Of a stretch of DNA of 64,000 nucleotides, positions 46,255-55,317 are shown piece after piece. Every line of letters begins with the position of its first letter. Position 1 is the first letter of the stretch. The notes below the pieces were generated by a model that saw nothing but the letters and a program-made list of their open reading frames with translations, made no database searches and was not told where the DNA came from. The stretch comes from CAVTWJ01 sp964525605 (GTDB taxonomy: Bacteria > Oederibacteriota > Muellerivitia > Muellerivitales > Muellerivitaceae). The position numbers were made by a program, and so were the translations under genes. The stretch spans positions 62,001-126,000 of the forward strand of contig CAZGKT010000001.1 of NCBI GenBank assembly GCA_964525605.1, given 5' to 3'.

Positions 46255-46797
46255 TTAAAATTGAAGTTTCAGTTTCATTCGTTTCATGACGCTTTCCATC
46301 ACCATTCCAACCAAGACGGCAAAGGCAAGCCCCAAGGTCGTTTCGATAAAACGATCCTTCGCGTAAACCCAGGGGGAATCCCCGTGAAAAAGGATGACAA
46401 TGGCCGTGATATATCCCGTGATCCTCTGGGTGTCCCTCAAGCCGACCAGATCACAAAAGAGAATCGCCAGAAGCACACCTGACGCCATGACCCAGGAACT
46501 ATGACCCAGATGGGTGGCGAGGAAAGCGCCCCAACAGGCGCCAAAGAGCGTTCCAAAAAGCCTCGAGAGGCCCAATCGACGAGTGACTTCCGGGGAGCTG
46601 TCCGTGACAACAACGGCGGAGATAACGGCGTAAATGGGATAATCCATCCCCAAGCGGAAGGCCACCCAGGCAGCCAGCAAGCTGGCCAAAGAAGCACGGA
46701 GACCGATCTGAAGTCCGTGTTCCAGCCTTACCCAAAACGATTCTTTGGTTTTAGGCGTTTTGATTTGTTTATTCTTAAACTCAGCTTTATTTTCCAT
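46255..46797 (-). CDS. FUSC/aromatic acid exporter-like membrane protein
   Basis: 180 residues. Lysine-rich N terminus, then six or so helices: LGMDYPIYAVISAVVVTDSS and LGLSRLFGTLFGACWGA are the pattern of the FUSC/ArAE N-terminal unit, followed by RDTQRITGYITAIVILFH. Much shorter than full FUSC exporters, so it is the membrane unit alone (DUF939-like). ATG 46797 is preferred (GGGGAG 7 bases upstream) to a farther in-frame start at 46839. Confidence 0.78.
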   Translation of the reverse strand: MENKAEFKNKQIKTPKTKESFWVRLEHGLQIGLRASLASLLAAWVAFRLGMDYPIYAVISAVVVTDSSPEVTRRLGLSRLFGTLFGACWGAFLATHLGHSSWVMASGVLLAILFCDLVGLRDTQRITGYITAIVILFHGDSPWVYAKDRFIETTLGLAFAVLVGMVMESVMKRMKLKLQF

Positions 46798-46920
46798 GGC
46801 CTTTCTCCCCTTTGAAAAATGACCGGCCACGAACACCAAGCATTTTCTCCCGTCTAATCAAGTCCATACTGATACCTCGTGAATCGAATACAAGATGAAC
46901 CCAGCTACAATCCACTTGAA

Positions 46921-48444
46921 TTAATTATTCATCTTCACATTCACAAGCTCGTAGAAAGGCGCAAACGGCGGCTTGGGGCATTTTTCAATGGCCAATTTGC
47001 CTCCGAGGCAAACGGCGATGGGGTCGTTCGCGCTGACATAAATAGCCGAAACATTTCCGGAACCCTCAATTTTCAGAACGACCGACAGATCCGCTTTTTG
47101 CGGGGTCTCCAGGGTACAAACGCTTCGGTACCCGTCCAGATGGTCCCCCTCGAGCGTCAAAAAGCTTCTGGCATAGTCCGAACCCTCGACGGAGTCGAAG
47201 TTTTTTTGCGCTTGCTGCATCACATCCACTGGAATGGAAGTAAAGAAAGCGGCCGGAGTTTCCGTTTCCCCATTCGGTTCCTCTCCCTCCAGTCGCTGAC
47301 CCTTCATGACCTTCTGCAAATTCGCCAAAAGCTCAAGGTCGTTAAAAACGAGGGTCTTCCGGTTGAAATGCGAACCCGGGTCCCACAACATCGGGCACAT
47401 CCCTAGTCGAAAAATCCTGTCGGTCACGGAAGCGATGTAAAGCCGGACACTATCCTGATCCTTGGTCTTATAGGTCGCGCCATATTCACCCATAATCACC
47501 GGAACCCCATGGTCGAGAAAACGGGCTTTCAGTTTCTGCATATTCCCGTCCAGCTCGTCAAAGTCCGCTTTCGTTCCCCAGGTCGAGCGGGCCTTACCCC
47601 AGCTCTCGTCGTGTTCCAAACCGGCGAAGGTATAGGGGGTGTAATAGTGAACGGAAAGGATCAAATGGTTCTCGGGGTCTTTCGGCATGATGAAGTCCGG
47701 GTCCGTCGTCAGTTCAATATCCGTCGCGTACCCGGCGATTAAAAGATGGCGCTTGGCGTTCATTCCGCCGGATTTCCGCACCAAATCCACGAAGGTCTGG
47801 TTGATGTGGTTGAGTATTCCAAAAGCCTTCAGTTTTTTCACCGGGTCCGAGGGCCCATACCGGTTCCAAACGTCGTTGAAACAACCTTCTTCATTCAACG
47901 ATTCGAGAATCAGCGTGCAGGGATAATCCTTGAAATAACCCGCGATCTGCGACCACATGGTCTTATATCGGTTCATGCACTTGTCGTATTCGACCGGGAA
48001 TTTGGACCACCAGCCGCCATCCCAATGGATATTCACCACCACGATCATTCCATCCGCCAAGGCCCAATCGACAATCTGCCGCACCCGTTTCAGGAGAGCG
48101 GGATCAATCGTGTAATCGGCTCCCATATTGTTCGACCAGGCCACGGGGATTCGGATGGATTTAAACCCCGCCGCTTGAACCGCGTCGATCATGTCTTTCG
48201 TGGTCACCGGGTTGCCCCAAGCCGTCTCGAAATTGCTGATTTGCGGGCCCTTGATCCAATCTCCCGCGCATTCCATGGTGTTTCCCAGGTTCCACCCGAG
48301 CCCCATTTGTTGGACAACCTCCGACGAGCTCCTATTCTCCAGGTCGGGGACTACCCCTTGGGCGTTCAAGCCGATTGGCGGAAGCGCAAGAAAAACCATC
48401 GCGAACCTGTATATGAAAATAAAGTTAACTTTTTTAATTACCAC
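46921..48444 (-). CDS. Secreted endoglucanase-type glycoside hydrolase, family GH5
   Basis: 507 residues from GTG 48444, chosen because AAGGAG lies 6 bases upstream and the signal peptide then begins correctly (VIKKVNFIFIYRFAMVFLALPPIGLNAQ). GH5 blocks in order: GLGWNLGNTME, FKSIRIPVAW, VVVNIHWD, then the acid/base glutamate in ESLNEEG (Glu185) and the nucleophile in VIMGEYGA (Glu320). Both catalytic residues are intact, so beta-glucanase (cellulase, mannanase or similar) activity is expected outside the inner membrane. A ~110-residue C-terminal domain of unknown family follows the catalytic barrel and may bind carbohydrate. Confidence 0.93.
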   Translation of the reverse strand: MVIKKVNFIFIYRFAMVFLALPPIGLNAQGVVPDLENRSSSEVVQQMGLGWNLGNTMECAGDWIKGPQISNFETAWGNPVTTKDMIDAVQAAGFKSIRIPVAWSNNMGADYTIDPALLKRVRQIVDWALADGMIVVVNIHWDGGWWSKFPVEYDKCMNRYKTMWSQIAGYFKDYPCTLILESLNEEGCFNDVWNRYGPSDPVKKLKAFGILNHINQTFVDLVRKSGGMNAKRHLLIAGYATDIELTTDPDFIMPKDPENHLILSVHYYTPYTFAGLEHDESWGKARSTWGTKADFDELDGNMQKLKARFLDHGVPVIMGEYGATYKTKDQDSVRLYIASVTDRIFRLGMCPMLWDPGSHFNRKTLVFNDLELLANLQKVMKGQRLEGEEPNGETETPAAFFTSIPVDVMQQAQKNFDSVEGSDYARSFLTLEGDHLDGYRSVCTLETPQKADLSVVLKIEGSGNVSAIYVSANDPIAVCLGGKLAIEKCPKPPFAPFYELVNVKMNN

Positions 48445-48642
48445 GGAATGCTCCTTGATGTTTACCCAATTTATGTTTACTCCAACCAAATGGCAAAATA
48501 ATCAACCAAGCGCAATATGCGGCAGGTCAGGCGATCCGCTTCCAGGCGCGATTTCCGGGACCAAGACGACCATCGCCCCAACGCAACCCAATGAATTTTC
48601 TCAATCGTGAACGTCAGGGTTTAACCAAGCGCTTATCAAATA

Positions 48643-49161
48643 TTATTTGGCCAATCCGCCGAGTCTTGACGAATGGTCGGTTTGGGCCAAATGGGCCTCA
48701 AGATTTTTCTCCAGATGACTCAAGATCGTGTCCTTGCTGGAAGCATAAAGGAAATAACCGATTCTGTTGGAAAATATCCAAAAAATAATTCCCGCGAAGA
48801 GGATGAAATACACCCAGCCGATCATCGGTAGGTTTTGCGGCAAACCCCAAAAAACAAAACCCAAGATCAGCCCACAGGCCAGTAAAAAGATCCATTGGAC
48901 GATGGGAGCGCTCGGCGAATAACCGAAATACCCCTCCATCCTCGCGCCTTCCCCAAGAGGTTTGATGACCCCATAATAATTCGGTGCTCCATTTCTAAAA
49001 AGCGACCGGGAACGCTTTTCGTACATCCGAAATCCGTTTTGTTCAAAAGAACAAATCACATCCTTCCGCTGGTGGTTCATGAGCAGTTCCAGGCACTTCA
49101 TGGGCGAATGCTTGGTTTCCAAGGTAACTTTTTCTTCGATAAAGAATATTTCTTTGATCAT
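48643..49161 (-). CDS. Membrane protein of unknown function
   Basis: 172 residues from ATG 49161 (GAGGTGG about 5 bases upstream); a 17-residue longer in-frame version exists. A soluble N-terminal half (VTLETKHSPMKCLELLM, SRSLFRNGAPNYYGVIKP) is followed by two membrane helices (IVQWIFLLACGLILGFVFW and WVYFILFAGIIFWIFS) and a charged tail. No family recognised. Isolated between GH5 and a divergent gene. Confidence 0.65.
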   Translation of the reverse strand: MIKEIFFIEEKVTLETKHSPMKCLELLMNHQRKDVICSFEQNGFRMYEKRSRSLFRNGAPNYYGVIKPLGEGARMEGYFGYSPSAPIVQWIFLLACGLILGFVFWGLPQNLPMIGWVYFILFAGIIFWIFSNRIGYFLYASSKDTILSHLEKNLEAHLAQTDHSSRLGGLAK

Positions 49162-49302
49162 TTGAACCACCTCGCGGGGGGATGGACTGAAAATGGTTTG
49201 CCACCTATCCATTCAGTTTATTTTATCCCGGCCGTAAAAGTGGGTTTCAATCTTTTTTCGTCGTTTTCGCCTCAGCCGGGGTTTAATAAATTTAATTCTA
49301 TG

Positions 49303-49318
49303 ATATGGTTATCCATAT
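49303..49318. promoter_or_regulatory. Palindrome upstream of the HEAT-like gene
   Basis: ATATGG-TTAT-CCATAT, perfect 6-base arms, in the ~230-base divergent region between the membrane gene (start 49161) and the HEAT-like gene (start 49394). Candidate operator; a TATAAG -10-like hexamer lies shortly downstream. Confidence 0.35.
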
Positions 49319-49393
49319 TTTGATCCCCGCCCCTATAAGTGCCCCTTTTCCTTCGAGTCCTATGGATCCAACTCAAACTACCTGAGGAGTCTC

Positions 49394-50023
49394 ATGTCGA
49401 TTTTTAATATCTTCAAACGTAAATCCATACCCAGCGGTCACCGCGAGCGGACCGCCCAACTGGAGACCATCACCGACCAGAAAAAACTGATTGAAATCGC
49501 CTTGGCGGACCCGGATGGTTTTGTGCGGATCGCCGCGGCGGAAAAAGTGAAGGATAAACGGGTTTCCCAGACGCTTCTCAAGGACCTGGTGGGGTTGAAA
49601 AACATGGATACGGTGCGTTTCGCGGCCGCCAAGAGGCTCCACGACAATCATCTGGCCCAGTCGACCTTCACCAATATCGCCGCCATGGGCCAAATTTGCT
49701 GGTTACGGCTGGCCGCAGCCAAGCGCATCAAAAATAAGGTCCTGGCCCAGACTTTTTTCAAGGCGATCGCCGAAAACCGCGGTTTTTATTACAAAGCCGT
49801 GCGGGAAGGCGCGGTCAAAATGCTCAAACAAAAGCCGCGGGAAGACGCCCATGAATCTGATCCTCACCCGGGTGATTTGGCCAGTCCCTCGACCCTGAAA
49901 TGTCCCAACCACAATCTTTCCATGGAAGATGGGGATTTTGATTTCGTCGTGGACCACAATTTTTGCAAAGAATGCTCCAACAACCGGGATGTTCCAGAAT
50001 CTAAAACACCAAGAGCTGAGTGA
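49394..50023 (+). CDS. HEAT-like repeat protein with C-terminal zinc-finger-like motif
   Basis: 209 residues. Four short alpha-helical repeats share the pattern ...VRIAAAEKVKDKRVSQ, VRFAAAKRLHDNHLAQ, LRLAAAKRIKNKVLAQ and VREGAVKML, resembling HEAT or leucine-rich-variant repeats used for protein docking. The C terminus has CPNH ... CKEC spaced by about 20 residues, a plausible zinc site. Clear ribosome site (GAGGAG) before the ATG. Role unknown. Two tiny membrane ORFs follow with overlapping stop/start codons. Confidence 0.72.
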   Translation: MSIFNIFKRKSIPSGHRERTAQLETITDQKKLIEIALADPDGFVRIAAAEKVKDKRVSQTLLKDLVGLKNMDTVRFAAAKRLHDNHLAQSTFTNIAAMGQICWLRLAAAKRIKNKVLAQTFFKAIAENRGFYYKAVREGAVKMLKQKPREDAHESDPHPGDLASPSTLKCPNHNLSMEDGDFDFVVDHNFCKECSNNRDVPESKTPRAE

Positions 50024-50169
50024 CTATTGACGATGTGGTTTTAAATTCGGCTTCGTCCCTGGGACTGGGCATCGTTTCGGTCCTGATCTTGATTCTGATG
50101 ATAATCACGTTCCGAAACATGCTGGAAAACAGCCTTGATCTGGCTGAATTCAAGGCCAGGGGCCTCTGA
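50020..50169 (+). CDS. Tiny single-helix membrane protein, coupled to upstream gene
   Basis: 49 residues from a GTG that overlaps the upstream stop (GTGA at 50020-50023). One clear membrane helix (LGLGIVSVLILILMIITF) is followed by RNMLENSLDLAEFKARGL. No family recognised. The overlapping start and membrane character support it as real, but no independent ribosome site is strong. Confidence 0.5.
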   Translation: MTIDDVVLNSASSLGLGIVSVLILILMIITFRNMLENSLDLAEFKARGL

Positions 50170-50387
50170 ACTTAAACTTATCCCTTTACCTGATTTACGG
50201 TCTGCTGGGCATTTTACTCATGCAGTTCGCCATCTTGGATATCCAGTATGGGCCATCCCTGTCGATGGGTAACCTGGGCCACAATTTGATTCAGTATTAC
50301 TTTTTGTTTTTGGTCTTAGTCTCGGATTTTGGAAACCTGAAGATCGTGAAGGGCAAATGGCATTCGCTGTTGGACCGGAACAAGTAA
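50166..50387 (+). CDS. Possible small membrane protein, non-ATG start
   Basis: Reading frame of 73 codons overlapping the stop of the preceding ORF. It has no ATG until 50220, so it begins at CTG 50166 (overlapping TGA) or, shortened to 55 residues, at ATG 50220. Two hydrophobic stretches (LYLIYGLLGILLMQFAIL and YYFLFLVLVSDF) and the charged end KIVKGKWHSLLDRNK look like a small membrane protein. Supported by frame and context only. Confidence 0.4.
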   Translation: MNLNLSLYLIYGLLGILLMQFAILDIQYGPSLSMGNLGHNLIQYYFLFLVLVSDFGNLKIVKGKWHSLLDRNK

Positions 50388-50428
50388 CCCAGTCATAGGC
50401 GTGGATTGGAGTTTCAAAACCATTTCTC

Positions 50429-53376
50429 TTACCGCAGAATAAGCATTATCCCCGTAGCCTTGCCCGACCGGGCCGTCACGATGACGTAATAAAGCCCGTT
50501 GGACATGGGCCGACCGAATGCGTCGGTCAGGCTCACGGCCACCGCCGTGGAGGCCGGAACCGACCGGAAGGTCTCATCTTTGACTTTTCTAAACGCGATC
50601 GTGAAGATTTCCACCCTTATATCCGATTGTCCCAAATAAAACGCCGGGAAAATGTTCACGGTCGTTCCCTGTACCGGGTTGGGGAAAATACCCACCCTTC
50701 CCAGGGCTACCGATGGCACGGGAGTGACCGTCCAGGTGGGGGTCAGGGTGCGCGTAGGGCTCGGAGTCGGAGTAAAGGTGGNNNNNNNNNNNNNNNNNNN
50801 NNNNNNNNNNNNNNNNNNNNNNNNNNNNNNNNNNNNNNNNNNNNNNNNNNNNNNNNNNNNNNNNNNNNNNNNNNNNNNNNNACCGTCCAGGTGGGGGTCA
50901 GGGTGCGCGTAGGGCTCGGAGTCGGAGTAAAGGTGGCCGAAGGAGTAAACGTCGGGCTCGGTTGGGCCACGATCACATCGTTCCCGCTTAACGGAATCCC
51001 GGTAAACACAACAGCCTGTCCCCCGTTATTCCCGCTGGTTCCGCTTACCGCCGTATTCGCGATCTGGAAATTACCCACTGCCGTATTGTTGAAATTCACG
51101 TCCACGTCCAGATGGGTGTTTCCCGATATAATCGCCGAGCCCAAGTTAAAGATCGCCTGGTTCCCGTTGAAGGTCACCTGCGAGCCCACCTGTATTCCGT
51201 TGATCAAAAGAACAGCACCCGTGATCCCCGTGGAGGCGTTTCCAGTGCCCAAATTGGTCACCACCAGGTTGTCTAATGTCACGGAGGCCCCGCTGGTATT
51301 GCTGAAATTCTCCTGCAAGACCGGAACATCGGAAGCCCCTGCAACTTCGTTCAAAGTCACCGGGTTTCCCGAAGCCGACACCACTGCGGATGTGGCCGTG
51401 CAAGTAGCGGTCGATGTCAGAGTCGGGGTTTCCGTGAGGGTCGCGGTTGCCGTAAAAGTCGGAGTCAGGGTGAAAAGGGGAGTATCGGTTATGGTGTTCG
51501 TCGTCGTAGAGGTGGAGGAAGCCGTGGAGGTCATGGTCCAGGTAGGGGAAAGGGTATTCGTAGGGCTATCGGTGGATGTGTAGCTGAATACCGGGGTTTG
51601 GGTGGGAGAAAAGGTAGGTGTATAAGTGGAAGAGTTCACAGGCGTGATTGTGGGTGAAGCCGTTGATGTATCGGTGGAGGTCGTGGTAGCCGTCGAAGTG
51701 CGGGTTGGGGTGAAGGTAAAGACCAGGGTGTTCGTGTCCGTTGGGGTGAAGGTGGGACTGAAGGCAAGGGTAGAAGTGACCGTGGGGGAGAGAGTGTCGG
51801 TAAAGCTGAATTGAGGAGTTGCGGTGACCGTGTCAGTAACAACGTTTGTCGGTGTTGAGGTAGGTGTAACGGTAGAGGTGGCGGTTTTGGTAGAAGTAAC
51901 CGTTAGGGTGAATGTGGAAGTTTTGGTTGAGGTGGAAGAAACCGTCGAAGTCGGAGTATTGGTGGGAGCGGTAAAAGTGAAGGTGGAGGTAACTGTTGCC
52001 GTGACGGTGGATGTAAAGGTCATGGTGTGTGTGGCTGTGGAGGTGCCCGTGGGCGTTGAAGTCACCGTCGGGGTAAAGGTCCGCGTCTGAGTCAAAGTGG
52101 CCGTGTTGGTGAGGACGGTAGTGCTAGTGAGCGTGGAAGTCACGGTCGGTGTATCAGTCCTCGTCTGGGTCCAGGTGGCTGTGTTGAGGGGCGTGATGGT
52201 TCGGGAAAAGGTGGGAGTGTTGGTAGACGATGAGGTGGAAGTGGGAGAAGCCGTGGGGGTGTTGGTGGGCGCGCTGGCGCCGCAGGGATCTGTGAATATG
52301 CCGGTTTGAGTCATGAGGGACAGAACCTGATGGGCGTCCTGGTAATAGACACCGGTGGGAAGACTCACCAAATCCGTATATTCGCTGTTGAGCCAGGCCT
52401 GGTCGCCGGAATTTCCGTTGACCATAGCTCCATCCCCTGCCGGACCTTCGAAGGCCGCGTTATGGTTGTTAGATGTCTGGACTCCCGTGGTGTAAGTGTA
52501 ATCGTCGCCAATACTCGAGGGAGCCGTGTCCCGGAGCTCAAAATTGGTGGTGATCTTCTTGCACATGTTGAAAGCGTTCGTATTGCCATTCCAAAGGTAA
52601 TCGAGGGAAAGTCGCCAGGGAACCCGGCAGGAGTTGTACTGGTAATCACCGCCAGTCTGTTGTCCCGTGGTTCCGTTCACGGTCTCAGGGGGTAAGGCGT
52701 AGTTTGAGTACCAATAGCTAAGTTGGTTGTAAACGTTCGTTTTCACCGTGTTCCAAGCCGCGTTACCGGTGAAACAGGCGAAGGTTGTGAAATAACTGGT
52801 GGCCATATAGCTGGGATAGACGGTGCTATTGCAGCCGCCCCAAACATCTCCCGGTTTCAAACCACAACCGTCGGTTTCATATTTGAGAATATTGCCTATA
52901 TAAACGGTGGCTGCGGCGCCGAATCCGTTTCCAGGCCAACGCTTCTCGGCCTCAATGAGACCCAGAGCAATATCCAGGTCACCATCGGTGGCGGCATTGT
53001 CGTTGTTGTTTGTACAGTTCACGCTCCAATTCATCAGATTATCCGGGTCCAGGTGGGTGTTCACGAAATTCCACAACTGGGTCATCAAGGCTGGGCCGGT
53101 GGCATCTGGTTCCAGGTAAGCTGTCATCAGGCATCCATATCCCTGTCCCTCGGAAACGCAGGTTCCCCCCTGAACACTGTTGGCCACCATGATGTTTCCG
53201 TTGCAAGCCACATAATAATTGCCTTTGAATGTTTTATACGCGGCTGTAGCGGCGGCGGAGCTGGCGCCTGAAGGCATGATGCCGAAGGCGTATGGAAAAG
53301 CGGGTGTACCCAGTAGAAAAAACAAAACTCCAACGGAAAACGCTTTCATTCGGAAACAAAAACAAGATCCCTTCAT
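50429..53376 (-). CDS. Secreted GH8 glycoside hydrolase, interrupted by assembly gap
   Basis: Signal peptide (KAFSVGVLFFLLGTPAFPYA), then a GH8 domain to about 52280 with the catalytic-acid motif CVSEGQGYG and the GH8 signature ATDGDLDIALGLIEAEKRW, so cellulase or related activity is expected. Then come a ~290-residue Thr/Pro/Ser linker, a ~145-residue beta-sandwich, a second linker, and a C-terminal FlgD-like Ig domain (GRVGIFPNPVQGTTVNIF) ending LILR. A 100-N gap with duplicated flanks breaks the frame as given. Collapsing one 55-base copy and the N run restores one frame of about 930 residues. The start is uncertain: ATG 53376 or 53349 suits the signal peptide; TTG 53472 has an AGGA site but an overlong n-region. 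Confidence 0.85.
50727..50936. repeat. Identical 55-base flanks on both sides of the gap
   Basis: 50727-50781 and 50882-50936 are identical (start ACCGTCCAGGTGGGG, end GTCGGAGTAAAGGTGG) and abut the N run directly. They encode the linker end ATFTPTPSPTRTLTPTWT. Most likely an unmerged contig overlap and not a biological repeat. Confidence 0.9.
50782..50881. other. Assembly gap, 100 N
   Basis: Exactly 100 undetermined bases, the usual scaffold placeholder, so true size is unknown and may be zero or negative. Confidence 0.99.
51400..52270 (-). repeat. Low-complexity coding region for Thr/Pro/Ser/Val linker
   Basis: About 290 codons in the GH8 gene with degenerate short repeats (TPTVTSTLTST, TFTPTVTSTPTGTST and so on). 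On the plus strand this gives GTGGAGGT-type strings and false Val/Glu-rich ORFs. Typical of flexible, often glycosylated, linkers of secreted enzymes. A further, shorter linker occupies about 50727-50960. Confidence 0.9.
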
Positions 53377-53540
53377 ATCGAAAGTAACGGAAAGTGAAAA
53401 AAGTCTTGGGGTGGCAGTCTCCCGAAGTGAATTAAAGTTCGGTTTCTTTAAAAACGTTTTGAGTGGGCTCAATCAATATTTCCTGAGTTCAGGTTGGTTT
53501 TAACCTATTGTTCTTTAATAAAAGCAATATTTGTGCCCTT

Positions 53541-53563
53541 TTCACGATCGATTTAATCGTGAA
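53541..53563. promoter_or_regulatory. Inverted repeat, candidate operator of the GH8 gene
   Basis: TTCACGAT and ATCGTGAA, perfect 8-base arms with a 7-base spacer, about 165 bases before the likely GH8 start. There is no T-run next to it on either strand, so it is not a terminator. It overlaps the -10 of the promoter candidate at 53551-53579, as a repressor site would. Confidence 0.45.
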
Positions 53564-53579
53564 CATCATAATTTTTCAA
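53551..53579 (-). promoter_or_regulatory. Possible GH8 gene promoter
   Basis: Minus-strand TTGAAA (53574-53579), 17-base spacer, TTAAAT (53551-53556). The surroundings are very AT-rich, so chance occurrence is possible. Confidence 0.3.
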
Positions 53580-53762
53580 TTATTCAGCAACTTGTTTATC
53601 TTGCAGACTTAAGTCATTAAGATTTTTTGAACAGTTTCATTGATTTTTTGACAGTGGGGAGATTACACACTTTGGGAAAATGCAAAATCTTTATTTCAAA
53701 CCTCGAACATAAATGGAAAAACTTTTTTTGGGCGACATTTATTGTTTTGATCGATTTGAAAA

Positions 53763-54296
53763 CTAATTAATAGGGCGGGGATAAACAGGGGGAATTTGGG
53801 TATAAGTAATCGGTCCTCCCGGATTTATCGTTCCTTCCACGGTGGTCAGCAGAAGCCCTGGAACCATAGGACTGTTGTCGGAGGAGTATCTCCAAATATT
53901 CACGAGAACCTCCCGCGCCTGATAACCTTCGGCGGCCGGGCCAACTTGAATTTGGCGCAAATATCTCCAGTGGCCATTGGTTTGCCTGTTTCCGCTTACG
54001 GGATCATCGGGCTGTTGAACTTGGGGATCAATCGTCAAAACTTGCTTGTACTGGGCCCCGTCGTTAAATCCATCCAATACTGCACCGCCATAGCCAGGAT
54101 AACGGTTGGCTTGGGCCATTAGTTCGTTGAATAGTTGCTGGCCCTTGATGGCCGCATAGCCGTGGTCCTCATTGGAAATGATCTGTCGGGCGATCACCAG
54201 CAAGGCGACTGCCATTGCCTGGGCCGTGAGGGCAAAAATAACGATAGCGATACACATTTCCACGAGCGTATGGCCTTGAGAATCGAGCCTTTTCAT
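53763..54296 (-). CDS. Type IV prepilin-like (pseudopilin) protein
   Basis: 177 residues from ATG 54296: MKRLDSQG, then HTLVEMCIAIVIFALTAQAM. This is a class III prepilin signal with the cleavage glycine, glutamate at +5 and a long hydrophobic helix. A globular C-terminal domain follows, with no cysteine pair seen. PilV/GspI-like minor pilin is the nearest idea. No prepilin peptidase, ATPase or secretin gene lies in this window, so it depends on a machine elsewhere. Confidence 0.85.
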   Translation of the reverse strand: MKRLDSQGHTLVEMCIAIVIFALTAQAMAVALLVIARQIISNEDHGYAAIKGQQLFNELMAQANRYPGYGGAVLDGFNDGAQYKQVLTIDPQVQQPDDPVSGNRQTNGHWRYLRQIQVGPAAEGYQAREVLVNIWRYSSDNSPMVPGLLLTTVEGTINPGGPITYTQIPPVYPRPIN

Positions 54297-54447
54297 CTTG
54301 AGCCTGATTTCAACGGGTATTAACTCAATATTCAAACTTTATTTATTTTACACCCGGAGTCCACTCTTGGCTGAAGAGGCTCTGAATGGCCGGGAAAAGG
54401 ATATCGGGGATTTTCGTTGCGATTCCCCGCCAATGGGACGTGTCGTT

Positions 54448-55224
54448 TTATTTTCTTGTCGCAACCGCCAGGGGTTGCAGATAACCCGTTTCATTAGGCA
54501 TCAACCACCGAACATTTGAAAAACCCGCTTTCTTCATGAACCGGGTCAATTCTGCCCGACGGAGGGCCCTGTAATAGGTCTCGTGGCATTGAATCTTCCA
54601 AAAACCCTTAAGTTTTTGAAGCAAAAACAAATTCATCTTGTAGGTAGGGGTTCCCTTTTTCCAATCCCAAACCTGAAAGTAAATCCGTTCTCCCAGCTTG
54701 TCTTTATAGAACGCCGGTTTTTTAGGGGCGGTCGGACGCTCTTGGAAAAGCGAATCGTAGTCCCGGATTCCCAAAAGAAACAAGCCACCCGGCTTTAATT
54801 TAGAACGAATATTTCTAAGGCCCAAAAGAATGTCGGAATCGGTCAGCAAATGGGGCAAAGCGTTTTCGCAGGATAGGACCACCTCAAAGGTGCCCTTCAC
54901 CTGACGGGATAACTTTCTAAAATCAGCCACACCGAAAGTAAGGATCCCCCCCCTATCCCTGGCCCGGGTTCGGGCCCCATTGACCGCTTGGGGACTTAAA
55001 TCGGTGGCGTGGACAACATAAGCATAGCCTGCCAACCCCAGCGCCTGGGTGCCGATCCCGCACGAACAATCCAATAGGCTGAGTTTTCCGCGGCGAGAGT
55101 GATATTGACGGATGATCTTGTTTAAAACGCAACCTTGGTGGGCCGAATCGGCGGCAAAATCCTCGAACATCAAATGGTAATCGGGCGCCAATTGGTCATA
55201 AAACTTCAGGGCAGAACGGTTCAT
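54448..55224 (-). CDS. SAM-dependent methyltransferase, class I
   Basis: 258 residues. SAM-binding motif I is LLDCSCGIGTQALGLA (Cys-Ser replacing the more usual acidic-x-G), motif II acidic residue in VHATDLSPQAV, then VADFRKL and the post-motif LKPGGLFLLGIRDYDS. Substrate unknown; small-molecule methyltransferases look like this. ATG with GGAG upstream. Followed by the orphan prepilin gene 151 bases on. Confidence 0.88.
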   Translation of the reverse strand: MNRSALKFYDQLAPDYHLMFEDFAADSAHQGCVLNKIIRQYHSRRGKLSLLDCSCGIGTQALGLAGYAYVVHATDLSPQAVNGARTRARDRGGILTFGVADFRKLSRQVKGTFEVVLSCENALPHLLTDSDILLGLRNIRSKLKPGGLFLLGIRDYDSLFQERPTAPKKPAFYKDKLGERIYFQVWDWKKGTPTYKMNLFLLQKLKGFWKIQCHETYYRALRRAELTRFMKKAGFSNVRWLMPNETGYLQPLAVATRK

Positions 55225-55317
55225 ATCTCATCTCCGTTTAAATATTTAGGAGCAATGGCTTTGACGTACCCCGATTTTACCAAGGTATGGCTTTCCTACT
55301 TTAACCTTTTCCCCTGG

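Larger units (their letters stand above)
53377..53762. other. AT-rich region between GH8 gene and prepilin gene
   Basis: Up to 386 bases with no supported ORF. Contains the inverted repeat at 53541-53563 and a promoter candidate for the GH8 gene; otherwise nothing recognised. Confidence 0.55.

Noticed and set aside
50429..50719. Separate 96-residue gene downstream of the GH8 enzyme
   Set aside because: It is the C-terminal domain of the GH8 protein, cut off by the artificial gap; the frames join when the duplicated flank is collapsed.
51400..52270. Possible CRISPR or minisatellite because of repeated GTGGAGGT-like strings
   Set aside because: Repeats are short, degenerate and in codon phase; no constant repeat-spacer pattern. 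It is a protein linker.
51626..52309. Plus-strand Val/Glu-rich ORFs (62-88 residues) in the GH8 linker
   Set aside because: They are antisense images of Thr/Pro/Ser linker codons; no ribosome sites and no family likeness.
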